Source: Deltaproteobacteria bacterium
GTDB lineage: Bacteria > Desulfobacterota > Syntrophia > Syntrophales > JAIPED01
Length of the DNA: 43,220 nucleotides
Assembly: GCA_021737325.1 (NCBI GenBank)
Contig: JAIPED010000008.1
Location: 1-43,220, forward strand
Direction of reading: 5' to 3'
Part shown: positions 16,989-26,123 of the stretch, piece after piece
Position numbering within the stretch: the first letter of the stretch is position 1
How the letters are laid out: each line of letters starts with the position of its first letter
The notes under the pieces: model-generated
The model's database searches: none
What the model was told of the DNA's origin: nothing
The model's input: only the letters and a program-made list of their open reading frames with translations
Translations under genes and position numbers: made by a program

Positions 16989-18440
16989 ATGGCTATAGAG
17001 CTAAAGCAGAGTCTGAAACTTTCTCAACAACTGGTGATGACACCGCAGTTGCAACAGGCGATAAAAATGTTGCAGGTAACCAGAATGGAGTTGACCGACC
17101 TCATTGAGCAAGCGCTGGAAGAAAACCCCCTCCTAGAAGTTGAAGAAATTGGCGATGATGCAAGCAAGGAAATAGCTGAAAGCGATCTGTTGGTGTTGGA
17201 TTCTGTTGAACCCAAAACCCCAGTATCTCAGGAATTGACAGGGACGGGTGATGGTAAAGATGAATTTGATTGGGGAAACTATCTAGAAGATTATTCTACC
17301 GCCCCGCAGCAACGGCAGGGCGATGATGAAGTATCCTGGGATAATTTTCTCACGAAGCCGGAGACGCTGATTGACCATTTAATGTGGCAGCTAAAAATGT
17401 CTCAGGCTGGCGAAGAGGAGTTTTTGGCGGCGGAGTTTATTATTAAGAGCCTTGATGATGATGGTTATCTGAAAATTTCTTTAGCAGAAATAGCGAGGGA
17501 ACTCTCCTGTGATTTATCCCTTGTTGAAGTTGCCCTATCAAGGGTGCAGGATTTTGATCCTGCGGGCGTTGCGGCGCAGGATCTTCAAGAGTGTTTATTG
17601 CTACAGGCAAAATCATTGGGCAGCACCTATTTGGTGCATGAAATAATAATCAATCATTTAAAAGATTTGGAGCTGAGAAACTATTCGTTGTTGGCAAAAA
17701 AGCTGAAGGTTACCGAAGACGAAATGATGATGGCAGTTAAGATCATTCGGGCGATGAACCCCAAGCCAGGAAGCGGTTATGGTGAAGAATCCCGCACGCA
17801 GTCAATAACCCCCGATGTTTTCATCGTTGCCACCGATGATGGCTACCGAGTCATCCTCAACGAGGAGGGAATTCCGCGGTTGTGCATTAGCAACCTGTAT
17901 CAGGAAATAATTTCCCACACCGAGGACAAAACCGAAAAGAACAACAATCGCCGCTACATTAACGAGAGAATGCAATCGGCAAAATGGTTGTTAAAATCGC
18001 TAGAGCAGAGGCAGACGACGATACGTCTAGTTGCAGAAAGTATCATCAGATTTCAGCGGGATTTTTTTGATAAAGGTGCCGATTGCATGAAGCCTTTAAT
18101 TTTGCGCGATGTTGCCGAGGATATTAACATGCACGAATCAACCGTGAGCCGTGTCGTTTCTAACAAATACGCTTCAACTCCCCGCGGAACATTTATCCTG
18201 AAATACTTTTTCAGCAATTCTTTGAGCACTTCCGCGGGAGAGGAGATTGCGACTGCTGCGGTAAAAGAGGAGATAAAAAAAATATTGCTTAGCGAAAATC
18301 AGGATAAGCCTTACAACGATATCAAGATAGCACGGATGTTACAGGCACAGGGAATACAAGTGGCACGAAGGACGGTTGCCAAATACCGCGAGGCGCTGAA
18401 CATCCTTCCCTCTTCTAAGAGGAAAAGGTTTCGTGAGTAG
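16989..18440 (+). CDS. rpoN: RNA polymerase sigma-54 factor
   Basis: 483 residues. Region I is Gln/Leu-rich (LKQSLKLSQQLVMTPQLQQA), an acidic linker follows (about 50-115), then the core-binding domain, a helix-turn-helix (DINMHESTVSRVVSNK) and the C-terminal RpoN box ARRTVAKYRE, which reads the -24 promoter element. All domains are present. Sigma-54 needs an AAA+ activator; none is in the window. Position between lptB and hpf is widely conserved. I could not find a confident -24/-12 promoter here. Confidence 0.95.
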   Translation: MAIELKQSLKLSQQLVMTPQLQQAIKMLQVTRMELTDLIEQALEENPLLEVEEIGDDASKEIAESDLLVLDSVEPKTPVSQELTGTGDGKDEFDWGNYLEDYSTAPQQRQGDDEVSWDNFLTKPETLIDHLMWQLKMSQAGEEEFLAAEFIIKSLDDDGYLKISLAEIARELSCDLSLVEVALSRVQDFDPAGVAAQDLQECLLLQAKSLGSTYLVHEIIINHLKDLELRNYSLLAKKLKVTEDEMMMAVKIIRAMNPKPGSGYGEESRTQSITPDVFIVATDDGYRVILNEEGIPRLCISNLYQEIISHTEDKTEKNNNRRYINERMQSAKWLLKSLEQRQTTIRLVAESIIRFQRDFFDKGADCMKPLILRDVAEDINMHESTVSRVVSNKYASTPRGTFILKYFFSNSLSTSAGEEIATAAVKEEIKKILLSENQDKPYNDIKIARMLQAQGIQVARRTVAKYREALNILPSSKRKRFRE

Positions 18441-18482
18441 CGTTAATATTTTTACCGAATAAAAGTATCTGAGGAGGGAAAA

Positions 18483-18836
18483 ATGAAAGTTTCGGTTACC
18501 TGTAGAGGAATTTTGGAAAATGAAGCTGTTAGTCGAGATTACATTGAAGAAAAACTCCTAAAGTTCAAAAAGTATTTTGATAAGCCGGTGGAGGCGCATG
18601 TTGTTGTTGCGCTGGAAAAATTTCGGCACAACACCGAAATAACGATGGCTGTGGGGCGGTATTCTTTTTTTGCGATGGCCGAGGCGAAAAATTCTCGCGC
18701 CGCTTTTGACGAAGCTGTTGATAAACTAGAAAGACAAATTAAAAAGAGAATGGAAAAGGATCGCGAATCGAAAGATAGCATCAGAACAGTAGATGAAACG
18801 AAGGATGTTACTGAAGACGAAACTGTTGAAGAATAG
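18483..18836 (+). CDS. hpf: Ribosome hibernation promoting factor (short form)
   Basis: 117 residues of the HPF/YfiA S30AE family: VTCRGILENEAVSRDYIEEK, FDKPVEAHVVVALEKFRHNTEI and FDEAVDKLERQIKKRMEK. The acidic tail (DETKDVTEDETVEE) ends the protein, so it lacks the C-terminal dimerisation domain of long HPF. It binds the 30S decoding centre in stationary phase; short HPF usually needs RMF to form 100S dimers. GGAGGG precedes ATG 18483. It is separated from rpoN by 42 nt. The PTS genes that often follow hpf are absent. Confidence 0.92.
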   Translation: MKVSVTCRGILENEAVSRDYIEEKLLKFKKYFDKPVEAHVVVALEKFRHNTEITMAVGRYSFFAMAEAKNSRAAFDEAVDKLERQIKKRMEKDRESKDSIRTVDETKDVTEDETVEE

Positions 18837-18958
18837 AGCTGTGGCGGGCGTTTTTTAGCCGTACTGCTGGGAAAAAGAAATCAAGTACCTATGGCAAAGC
18901 GAGCTGTGCCTTAATCTTTTTCAGGATTTCTAAAAATAAGAAGAGGGAGAAACTATCA

Positions 18959-19123
18959 ATGGAGAACTCCGGCAATATCATCTATTTTCTCGGCTTTATC
19001 GGCGCGGCAGTTTATTTCATCGGTCAGGCGACAACCTTCTGGTTGGGCGTGCTCGGTTTCCTTAAGGCCTTGGTCTGGCCTGCTTTTCTTATCTATTTAG
19101 CCCTGAAATCTCTGGGGGCCTAA
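18959..19123 (+). CDS. Small membrane protein (54 aa), not in the ORF track
   Basis: ATG at 18959 with AGGGAG upstream opens a 54-residue frame ending TAA at 19123. It has two hydrophobic segments (NIIYFLGFIGAAVYFIG and FWLGVLGFLKALVWPAFLIY) joined by a short turn, and a Trp-Pro in the second. I recall very similar short proteins in Desulfobacterota-like and other Gram-negative genomes, always annotated hypothetical; that recollection needs a search. The patterned hydrophobicity, RBS and clean stop favour a real gene. No function can be assigned. Confidence 0.7.
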   Translation: MENSGNIIYFLGFIGAAVYFIGQATTFWLGVLGFLKALVWPAFLIYLALKSLGA

Positions 19124-19228
19124 CAAAGCGCTCAATGAATGGTAATGCTTGGTAACGGCAAGGGTGGCAAAGATAGTAAAAAGAACCACAGGCAACAAAC
19201 CAACGAACCAAAGCGTGGGTTTCATCTC

Positions 19229-19684
19229 ATGAAAAGAATTGTCATCATTTTTCACTCGCAAACGGGAAAGACGGCACGGTTGGCGGAGGCTCTTGCCGAA
19301 GGGGCACAAAGTATTGAGGGAGTGCAGGTTAGAATAAAAAGGGCGCAGGAAGCGACAGCGGAGGATTTGCTCTGGGCGGATGGCATCGCGTTAGCAACAC
19401 CAGAGAATTTCGGCTACATGTCGGGTATGCTCAAAGACTTTTTTGATAGGACCTTTTACGCGGTGGGCGAGAGCCTTGGCCGTAAACCTTATGTCCTTGT
19501 TATCAGCGCGGGCAATGATGGCACGGGCGCACAAAAAGCGGTGGAGAGAATCTTGCTAGGTTGGAGACTCCGACCAGTTGCCGATGTTGTCATCAGTAGG
19601 GGAGAACCCACGGAAGAATCACTGGCAACTTGTTTTGAAGTAGGCGCAACCCTGGCGGCAGGTTGTGCGTTAGGTATTTTTTAG
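19229..19684 (+). CDS. Flavodoxin-like / NADPH-dependent FMN reductase family protein
   Basis: 151 residues from ATG 19229; the track's 19139 adds 30 residues of non-conserved polar sequence. The FMN phosphate loop is FHSQTGKTARLAEAL, and the flavin-facing segment is ALATPENFGYMSGMLKDFFDR followed by SAGNDGTGAQKAVERI. This fits short WrbA/flavodoxin-like proteins. It probably carries electrons or reduces a small substrate; the partner is unknown. It is upstream of an acyl-CoA dehydrogenase but separated by about 180 nt, so a functional link is uncertain. Confidence 0.82.
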   Translation: MKRIVIIFHSQTGKTARLAEALAEGAQSIEGVQVRIKRAQEATAEDLLWADGIALATPENFGYMSGMLKDFFDRTFYAVGESLGRKPYVLVISAGNDGTGAQKAVERILLGWRLRPVADVVISRGEPTEESLATCFEVGATLAAGCALGIF

Positions 19685-19865
19685 CGAGAAACATACACTA
19701 GCTTCTTCGTTTATTCCCAGCGCTCAAAGCGACTACAATGTGCGCACCGCGTTGCGTATTTTCAAGATAAAACCCAATTATCGCGGAATGTTTTTATGGA
19801 AAATGGGGTTTTTCTATAGTAGGCGGCGCACCGCTCAGACAACCTTGAAAGGAGATTTTATAGCA

Positions 19866-21008
19866 ATGAATTTTGAATTATCCGAAGAACTAAAGATGCT
19901 CAAGGAGATGGCTTACAAATTTGCCAAGACGGAAATAGCTCCCGTCTCACTGGAATGTGACCATCACGAAAAGTACACCCCTGAAATCAGAAAAAAGGCG
20001 GCGGAAAACGGCTTGGTTGGCGCCTGGCTCCCGGAGGAGTATGGTGGTGCGGGAGTGGGCATTCTCGGAAACAGCATTATCACTGAAGAGCTTTCCAAGG
20101 TGGATATGGGAATAGGACTCAACATTGTTGCCGCTCCTTTCGGCTGTGAATCCATTTTTCAGTACGGTTCGGAAGAGCTAAAGCAAAAATATTTACCACC
20201 TGTTTGCGCAGGGGATTGGGTTTCCGCAGGCGCTTACACCGAGCCCAACGCTGGGACCGATGCGAGCGGCTACAAAACCCGCGCCGTCAAGGATGGTAGC
20301 GATTATGTAATCAATGGCAACAAGATGTTTATTACCAACGGTACCGTCTGTGATTTTATGGTTACCGCCTGTATTACCAACCCAGAAGAAAAGAAGCATA
20401 ACAGCTTTAGCCTAATAGTTGTTGATGCCGCAACAAAGGGTGTTACTCGTAATAAAATCCATGGCAAGATGGGCATTCGCTCCAGTGATACCGCCGAGAT
20501 AGCCTTAGAAGATGTTCGTGCCCCTCAATCCAACCTCATCGGTAAGGAGGGGAGGGGTTTTGTTCAACTGATGCACTTTTTTGATACCACGCGTATCATG
20601 GTTTCCGCACAGGGCTTGGGGCTTTCGCAAGCTTGCTTAGAAACATCCATTCGCTATTGCAAAGAAAGAACAGCCTTTGGCGCTCCCATTGGCTCCTTCC
20701 AGCTTTCGCAAAAGAAGCTCAGCGAAATGGCTATTCAAATTGAAGCGCTCCGCAACTTGGTTTACAAATCGGCATGGCTTATTGATCAAGGAACACCCGA
20801 TTACACCCTGGCGGCGATGACCAAATTTTATTCGGGGCAGACGGCGGTCTTTTGTGCCAATGCGGCGGTAGAGTTGCACGGCGGTTACGGTTACATTGAC
20901 GAATATGATGTACAAAAATGGTACCGTGATGCGAAAATTCTGGAGCTTTATGAAGGAACAAAAGAGGCGGAGATTCTTACCATCGGCAGAGCACTAATGG
21001 CCAAGTAA
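19866..21008 (+). CDS. Acyl-CoA dehydrogenase
   Basis: 380 residues, normal for the family, starting at ATG 19866 after AAAGGAG; the track's 19740 includes leader. Motifs include AYTEPNAGTDASGYKTRAV (FAD and substrate side), FITNGTVCDFMVTA, the ACAD signature near GGYGYIDEYDVQKWYRDAKI, and LYEGTKEAEI, whose Glu matches the catalytic base of short- and medium-chain enzymes. It oxidises an acyl-CoA to the enoyl-CoA using an electron-transfer flavoprotein. The thiolase after it suggests beta-oxidation or butyrate-type metabolism, although a terminator lies between them. Confidence 0.93.
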   Translation: MNFELSEELKMLKEMAYKFAKTEIAPVSLECDHHEKYTPEIRKKAAENGLVGAWLPEEYGGAGVGILGNSIITEELSKVDMGIGLNIVAAPFGCESIFQYGSEELKQKYLPPVCAGDWVSAGAYTEPNAGTDASGYKTRAVKDGSDYVINGNKMFITNGTVCDFMVTACITNPEEKKHNSFSLIVVDAATKGVTRNKIHGKMGIRSSDTAEIALEDVRAPQSNLIGKEGRGFVQLMHFFDTTRIMVSAQGLGLSQACLETSIRYCKERTAFGAPIGSFQLSQKKLSEMAIQIEALRNLVYKSAWLIDQGTPDYTLAAMTKFYSGQTAVFCANAAVELHGGYGYIDEYDVQKWYRDAKILELYEGTKEAEILTIGRALMAK

Positions 21009-21013
21009 CCAAT

Positions 21014-21050
21014 AACGGGGATATCAATTCTGGTATCCCCGTTTTATTTT
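21014..21050 (+). terminator. Intrinsic terminator after acyl-CoA dehydrogenase
   Basis: AACGGGGATA pairs perfectly with TATCCCCGTT around a 10-nt loop and is followed by TTTATTTT. It lies just after the 21008 stop. Confidence 0.85.
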
Positions 21051-21072
21051 CAGTAATGGAGGAAAATTGACG

Positions 21073-22326
21073 ATGAAGGAAGTGGTTATTGTTTCCGCAT
21101 GTCGCACGGCGGTGGGGGGGTTTGGCGGCTCGCTACGAGATCTGCACCTAACCCAAATCGGTGCGACAGTAATGAAGGAAGCAGTTGTTCGTGCGGGAAT
21201 TGATGCAGGGATGCTTGATGATGTTCGTTTTGGTTGCTGTCGTGAGCCTTCGAACGCGCTTAATTCTACCCGTGTTGCGGCTTTGTTGGCAGGTATTCCG
21301 GAAGAGGTAACAGCCGTAACCGTTAACCGTGTTTGTATTTCAGGTATGGAAGCGGTTGTTTCGGGTATGGCGATGATCCAGGCGGGCATGGGCGATATAG
21401 TTCTTGTTGGTGGTATGGAACACATGTCGGGTATTTCGTATTCCGTGCCCACGGCGCGGTGGGGTTGTCGCTTCCAAGATCAGGTGTTTGTTGATGATGT
21501 TGTTCATTCTCTCCACGCTGGTTCCCACATTTTACCGGGGGTGGAAAATGGTCCGATCAAGGATGGGGAAATTGTGGAGCGGTTTCGTGGCAAGCCTTAC
21601 ATTATGGGGATAACCGCGGAGCTCATTGCTTATAAGCACGGGCTTTCCCGCGAGGAAATTGATGAGGTGGCGCTTCGTAGCCATAACAACGCGGAGCGGG
21701 CGACGACAAATGGGGATTTCGGGGAAGAGATAGTCCCCGTGGTTTTACCTCCCAAGAAAAAAGGCGGCGAACCAGGACTGTTTAATAAAGATGAACATTT
21801 CCGCCCAGGACTAACGATGGCGGATTTGGCGAAACTTCCTTCGGCTTTTGTGGCGAAGGTGGGCAAGGTTACCGCGGGTAATTCTTCGGGTGTCAACGAT
21901 GGCGCCAGCGCAATGGTCATCATGTCCGCCGATAAGGCTAAGGAACTGGGCATAAAGCCCATTGCCAGAATCAAGGCGGTTGGTCGTGGTGGGTGCCATC
22001 CCTCCGTAATGGGGTTAAGCCCCGTTCCTGCGGTGGCAGATTTGCTGAAAAAATCAGGGCTAAAACTGGCGGATTTTGAATTATTGGAGCTTAACGAAGC
22101 GTTTGCCGCCCAGTATCTCGGTTGCGAACGCGAACTAGGATTGAATCGCGAGATAACTAATGTAAATGGTTCGGGCGTTGGTTTAGGACACCCCGTGGGC
22201 TCAACGGGATGCCGCATCATGGTAACCCTGCTACATGCGATGAAGCATCGTGGCAAGGGCTTAGGCATGGCGACACTCTGCGGCGGTGGCGGTGTTTCCC
22301 TCGCAACGGCGATTGAAATGGTTTAA
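21073..22326 (+). CDS. Acetyl-CoA acetyltransferase (thiolase)
   Basis: 417 residues from ATG 21073, with GGAGG about 9 nt upstream (the track's TTG 21067 is less likely). The nucleophilic cysteine is Cys88 in VNRVCISGMEAV, the conserved histidine is in GVGLGHPVGSTG, and the second catalytic cysteine is in LCGGGGVSL. NEAFAA and the DGASAMV block are also present. It interconverts acetoacetyl-CoA (or a 3-ketoacyl-CoA) and acetyl-CoA. At 417 residues it is slightly longer than the usual 390-395, so a non-standard acyl substrate is possible. It is flanked by terminators and probably has its own promoter. Confidence 0.93.
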   Translation: MKEVVIVSACRTAVGGFGGSLRDLHLTQIGATVMKEAVVRAGIDAGMLDDVRFGCCREPSNALNSTRVAALLAGIPEEVTAVTVNRVCISGMEAVVSGMAMIQAGMGDIVLVGGMEHMSGISYSVPTARWGCRFQDQVFVDDVVHSLHAGSHILPGVENGPIKDGEIVERFRGKPYIMGITAELIAYKHGLSREEIDEVALRSHNNAERATTNGDFGEEIVPVVLPPKKKGGEPGLFNKDEHFRPGLTMADLAKLPSAFVAKVGKVTAGNSSGVNDGASAMVIMSADKAKELGIKPIARIKAVGRGGCHPSVMGLSPVPAVADLLKKSGLKLADFELLELNEAFAAQYLGCERELGLNREITNVNGSGVGLGHPVGSTGCRIMVTLLHAMKHRGKGLGMATLCGGGGVSLATAIEMV

Positions 22327-22346
22327 CGCTCAAGTAGTATAACAAG

Positions 22347-22380
22347 CGGGGGCGCGAAAATTATCGTTGCCCCCGTTTTT
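22347..22380 (+). terminator. Intrinsic terminator between convergent thiolase and symporter genes
   Basis: CGGGGGC and GCCCCCG enclose a 15-nt loop and are followed by TTTTTATTA on the plus strand. It sits between two converging genes and ends 2 nt before the symporter stop. On the minus strand the T-run is weak. Confidence 0.82.
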
Positions 22381-22381
22381 A

Positions 22382-24145
22382 TTAATGACGCGGTCGTTTT
22401 TGAGAGAAGGCCAGAAAAGCCAAAAACATAACGCCACCTAAAACGAAAAAATGCCAAAGCCAGCGCGGTAAACCGAACAAAAACTCCCCACCGTTTCCTC
22501 CCCAGTGCCAAAAATCGCATCCCCAAAAGAGAATAGCCCCAAATATAACCCACCAGAGAGGGCTTATTGTCTCTGAAAAAGATTCTTGCGCGACTGCAAC
22601 GCTTCGCTTGTTGTGGTCATTCCCGCGAAAGCGGGAATCCAGAGGTGTTTGAAATGTTTCAGTTATTTTCTTTAATCGAGGAGCCTTTTCTTCCGTTGGT
22701 GTTTGATGAACGAGTTGCGCAAGGGTCTTTGAAATATTACCAAACCGCCAGCTTGTTGCCTGCGTAGTAAACAGGCTTCCCAGAATTGTTGCCCCAAAAC
22801 CAACGGATAAAATAAAAAAGATATCGGGAATGCCCGACGGTAAGAGGTTCATAACCCCCAAAAAAGTTACGGAAACTCCCAATGCCAGCCCGATTAAAGC
22901 ACCCAATGCCGTCGTTCGCTTCCATAACAACCCCAGAAAAACGGCAGGCGCACAGCTGGCAAACCCTTGAAAAGAGAGTTTGTTTAAAAAGCCCAGGATG
23001 GTCAGCGGTGGGTGGAGGGAGATAACAAAGGCGCTAAGCGAAATTGCTACGATGACAATTCTGTTATGAAGAAGCTGGTGGTTGCGGTCGGCCAAGAAAT
23101 CCTGGACGATGATGGAGGAGAGGCTCAATAACTGCGAAGAGAGCGTGGACATTAGCGCGGCTAAAGCGCCAACAATAATCAGCGTGGAGAGAATTGGTGA
23201 GGGGATGAACTTGGCTATTGCCATCATTACTTCATCGCTTCCGCTTGCGGACATTGTTGGCAAGATGCCCACCGCCATGACTCCGATAGCCACCGTCATA
23301 AAGAATAACAAGGTCGTCGCCAGCGGGTAGAAGCACATCGCGTTTAATATCGCCTTATCATCCTTGGCGCTGTAAAAACGCTGAAATATTTGAGGAAAAA
23401 GCGGTACAGAGAAGAACCATAACAAAATATAACCAATATGTACGGAAAAGCTGATGGATCCGTTGCTGCCTGCACGGTTAAAGTGGGTAGCCGAAAGGGA
23501 GAAAACCCGTTCCTGTATGGCGACAAAGCCTCCGCCAGCATTCACGACGATAAAAAAAGCCAGGGAGACACAAATAAGGATGAAAAACCCTTGAAAGACA
23601 TCCGTCCAAGCAACGCTACGCATTCCACCGCTTGCCGTGTAAAGCGTAACTACAGCTAAAACGACAAAGCATCCAAGTTCATAGGGAAGTCCCGCAAAGT
23701 GGTGCAAAATTTTTCCGGCAAACATTCCTTGTAATGCCAAATACGGTATCATGAAGATGACAAGACAAGCGGAAAAAGCCTTTTTTAGTAAGAGAGACTG
23801 ATAACGATCATGGATGAAATCAGCGGGGGTTATGTAACCTCGTGCCGCTGCGAATTTTCTTAGCGGTAACCCGATGATGACAAAGGATAGCGCCATGAAT
23901 CCTGTTCCAAAGGCCATTAAGGGATAAAAGGCATATCCTAGGCGATATCCCGCGCCCGAAAAGCCAAAGATGGTAAAGGCCGAGAAGTTGGTTGCCGCCA
24001 AGGAGACGAAAAACACAAACGGTGAGAGCCTCCTATCCGCGAGGAAAAAGCCTTCTTGTCCACGGGAATGGAGGCGCCTTGCCCAAAAAGCGATAATCAA
24101 ATTGACGGAAAAATAAGCAACAATAACGACTGTGAATAAAGACAT
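22382..24145 (-). CDS. Sodium:solute symporter (SSS family) with C-terminal extension
   Basis: 587 residues from ATG at 24145 (AAGGGG upstream; the track's 24193 adds 16 unlikely residues). About 13 hydrophobic helices are visible. SSS features include GFFLADRRLSPFVFFVSLAATNFSAFTIFG, ending in AATNFSAFT, and LYTASGGMRSVAWTDVFQG, which matches the family's GG-x-x-x-V-x-W-T-D block. These transporters couple Na+ to uptake of sugars, amino acids or carboxylates; the substrate is not readable. After the core comes a polar segment containing TPLDSRFRGND, which is a translated dispersed repeat, and then two more hydrophobic helices. The repeat sits in a cytoplasmic-looking linker, so the protein may remain functional. 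Confidence 0.88.
   Translation of the reverse strand: MSLFTVVIVAYFSVNLIIAFWARRLHSRGQEGFFLADRRLSPFVFFVSLAATNFSAFTIFGFSGAGYRLGYAFYPLMAFGTGFMALSFVIIGLPLRKFAAARGYITPADFIHDRYQSLLLKKAFSACLVIFMIPYLALQGMFAGKILHHFAGLPYELGCFVVLAVVTLYTASGGMRSVAWTDVFQGFFILICVSLAFFIVVNAGGGFVAIQERVFSLSATHFNRAGSNGSISFSVHIGYILLWFFSVPLFPQIFQRFYSAKDDKAILNAMCFYPLATTLLFFMTVAIGVMAVGILPTMSASGSDEVMMAIAKFIPSPILSTLIIVGALAALMSTLSSQLLSLSSIIVQDFLADRNHQLLHNRIVIVAISLSAFVISLHPPLTILGFLNKLSFQGFASCAPAVFLGLLWKRTTALGALIGLALGVSVTFLGVMNLLPSGIPDIFFILSVGFGATILGSLFTTQATSWRFGNISKTLAQLVHQTPTEEKAPRLKKITETFQTPLDSRFRGNDHNKRSVAVAQESFSETISPLWWVIFGAILFWGCDFWHWGGNGGEFLFGLPRWLWHFFVLGGVMFLAFLAFSQKRPRH
22616..22642. repeat. REP-like palindromic repeat inside the symporter gene
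   Basis: The core ATTCCCGC-GAAA-GCGGGAAT is a perfect 8-bp palindrome within GTCATTCCCGCGAAAGCGGGAATCCAG. This is a very common dispersed-repeat sequence in many Gram-negative genomes, similar to Neisseria dRS3 and REP elements. Here it lies in frame within the symporter coding sequence and encodes LDSRFRGND on the minus strand. Confidence 0.8.
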
Positions 24146-24146
24146 A

Positions 24147-24178
24147 AGCCATCCCCTTTGTGGTGGGCTGGGATGGCT
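24147..24178 (-). promoter_or_regulatory. Hairpin covering the symporter ribosome-binding site
   Basis: Read on the minus strand, AGCCATCCC and GGGATGGCT form a 9-bp stem that ends one base before the ATG at 24145. The descending arm includes the GGGG of the Shine-Dalgarno sequence AAAGGGG. Folding would hide the site and could make translation sensitive to a ligand, temperature or a protein. No known riboswitch aptamer is recognised upstream. Confidence 0.5.
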
Positions 24179-24748
24179 AGAAGAGCCTGACATAGCCTGC
24201 GAACGCGACGGCTACAACAACCGTGCGCCGCTTGTCAATTTTTGGGATGGACCGCTAGCTATCTTCACGAGTTTATCTGCTGCGAGGTTACTTATTATGT
24301 TCCAGATCCCGAATTGCCAGCACGGGGTGTGAAGAGTGAAGCCCGTGCTATACTTGACCAGCCTCTGACGAAAGAAGAGCAGAAATTGTCATATAAGACG
24401 ACCGCCCAACCTATTCCTCCAATCAGTAACGAAAGAAGGAGCTTGTCTGGTGGTTAAAATAATCAAAATATTTCAAGCACATCTGGATGCATCATTCTAT
24501 TGCATTTTGTTTTTTGCGGTTGCCCGCTGAGCCTGCACTCGTGGAAACGGGTGCGGGAATGACGGTCGGAAGCAAAGAGGTACAGTTGTGCAAGAGTCTT
24601 ATATATCTATGACCTTGGCGATTGCGGGGGACATGCGGTTCATTTAGCGAAGCAGACATTTTCTCTTGGCTATAACAACAAAAAGCCTCTTTGTTGACTT
24701 GCCAAAACTCCAATGATAGGCGCGCCACCACACTACGAGGAGCTGAAT
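24179..24748. other. Gene-poor interval between symporter and serS
   Basis: About 570 nt without a convincing gene. The 71-residue ORF at 24242-24457 has no recognised motif. A hairpin at 24535-24554 (CACTCGT-GGAA-ACGGGTG plus a flanking G-C pair) is followed by GCGGGAATGAC and looks like a diverged relative of the REP-like repeat at 22616. A weak promoter candidate (TTGTTG, 17-nt spacer, TGATAG) lies at about 24693-24721 ahead of serS. I saw no T-box leader. Confidence 0.45.
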
Positions 24749-26020
24749 ATGCTAGACATTAGGGTTATCAGACAAAACATAGATGCGGTGCTGGAAAGAA
24801 TGGCGTTGCGAGGGCAGGATATTGATTTTGCCGAGCTTTTTGCCGCAGATGACAAGCGTAAGGAAATACTACTTTCTTTGGAAGCGTTGCGCAAAGAACG
24901 AAACACGGTTTCCAAAGAGGTCGGTGAGCGCAAAAAAAACAAACAATCTGCCGATGACATAATTGGCAAAATGGGTTTTGTTGGCGAAGAAATCAGGAGA
25001 TACGAAGAAGATTTGCGTCTTGCCGAGGAGCAAATTAGCTCTTTCATGTTAAGCATCCCTAACATCCCGCATAGCTCGGTGGTTAAAGGAACTAGCGCTG
25101 AGGAAAACCCCGTGGTCAAAAGCTGGGGCGAGAAGCCATTGCTTAATTTTGCCCCGAAGCCCCATTGGGAAATTGGCGAATCGCTTAACATCCTGGATTT
25201 TGCCCGCGGGGCGAAGATCGCGGGGGCGAGATTTACCCTTTATCGCGGCGCAGGTGCTTTGCTGGAAAGGGCTTTGATAAATTTTATGCTGGATCTGCAT
25301 ACCAAGGAACATGGCTATACGGAGATACTGCCGCCTTTTATGGCAAACAGCGATTCCCTGCGTGGAACGGGGCAACTGCCAAAATTCGCGGAAGATTTGT
25401 TCAAGGTGGAGAAAACCGATTATTACCTCATCCCCACGGCGGAGGTTCCCGTTACCAATATGCATCGTGAGGAAATCTTGGCGGAAAAGGATTTACCCCT
25501 TTGCTATGTGGCGTATTCTCCCTGCTTTCGTGCGGAGGCGGGTTCATACGGCAAGGATACCCGCGGATTGATTCGCCAGCACCAGTTTAATAAGGTGGAG
25601 TTGGTAAAATTTGCCAAACCCGAAACATCCTACGATGAGTTAGAAAAATTGACGCTGAATGCGGAGAGTGTCTTGCAACGGTTGGGCATTCATTACCGTG
25701 TTGTTTCTCTCTGCGGTGGCGATTTGGGGTTTTCTTCCGCAAAAACCTATGACATTGAGGTGTGGCTACCTGGGCAAAATTTGTATCGCGAGATCTCTTC
25801 TTGTAGCAACTTCGATGATTTCCAAGCGCGGCGTGCGAGCATTCGTTATAAACGGGATGATAACCAAAAGGTGGAATTTGTGCATACCCTTAACGGCTCT
25901 GGTTTGGCGATCGGGAGAACGGTGGTTGCGGTTTTAGAGAATTATCAGCAAGCCGACGGTACTGTTGTTATCCCCGAGGCGTTGGTTCCCTATGTAGGCG
26001 GGCTCAAGAAGATTGGTTGA
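24749..26020 (+). CDS. serS: Seryl-tRNA synthetase
   Basis: 423 residues, class II enzyme. The N-terminal coiled-coil arm (about 30-105) contacts the long variable arm of tRNA-Ser. Motif 2 lies around [33 protein letters not shown], quoted here in part as [20 protein letters not shown], and motif 3 is [30 protein letters not shown] and [16 protein letters not shown] line the serine pocket. It uses ATG 24749 preceded by GAGGAG; the track's 24713 adds 12 residues. It charges tRNA-Ser and also tRNA-Sec, which matters here because fdhA needs selenocysteine. It is followed by a terminator and then by tRNA-Ser itself. Confidence 0.96.
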   Translation: MLDIRVIRQNIDAVLERMALRGQDIDFAELFAADDKRKEILLSLEALRKERNTVSKEVGERKKNKQSADDIIGKMGFVGEEIRRYEEDLRLAEEQISSFMLSIPNIPHSSVVKGTSAEENPVVKSWGEKPLLNFAPKPHWEIGESLNILDFARGAKIAGARFTLYRGAGALLERALINFMLDLHTKEHGYTEILPPFMANSDSLRGTGQLPKFAEDLFKVEKTDYYLIPTAEVPVTNMHREEILAEKDLPLCYVAYSPCFRAEAGSYGKDTRGLIRQHQFNKVELVKFAKPETSYDELEKLTLNAESVLQRLGIHYRVVSLCGGDLGFSSAKTYDIEVWLPGQNLYREISSCSNFDDFQARRASIRYKRDDNQKVEFVHTLNGSGLAIGRTVVAVLENYQQADGTVVIPEALVPYVGGLKKIG

Positions 26021-26024
26021 TATT

Positions 26025-26072
26025 ACCCCGCCCCAAGGGGGATTGCGTTCCCCTTGGCGGCGGGTGTTTTTT
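26025..26072 (+). terminator. Intrinsic terminator after serS
   Basis: A GC-rich stem of about 15 bp with two single-base bulges (ACCCCGCCCCAAGGGG with CCCCTTGGCGGCGGGT) ends in GTTTTTT. It lies immediately after the serS stop codon. Confidence 0.88.
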
Positions 26073-26123
26073 GATAGCACCTCTTTATAATTAGGTAGTT
26101 ATTGCCTAGAGATTTTTTTCTGC

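Noticed and set aside
24242-24457. 71-aa ORF upstream of serS
   Set aside because: Coding-like appearance (SEARAILDQPLTKEEQ) but no recognised family, no clear ribosome-binding site, and it is isolated in a repeat-bearing gap.
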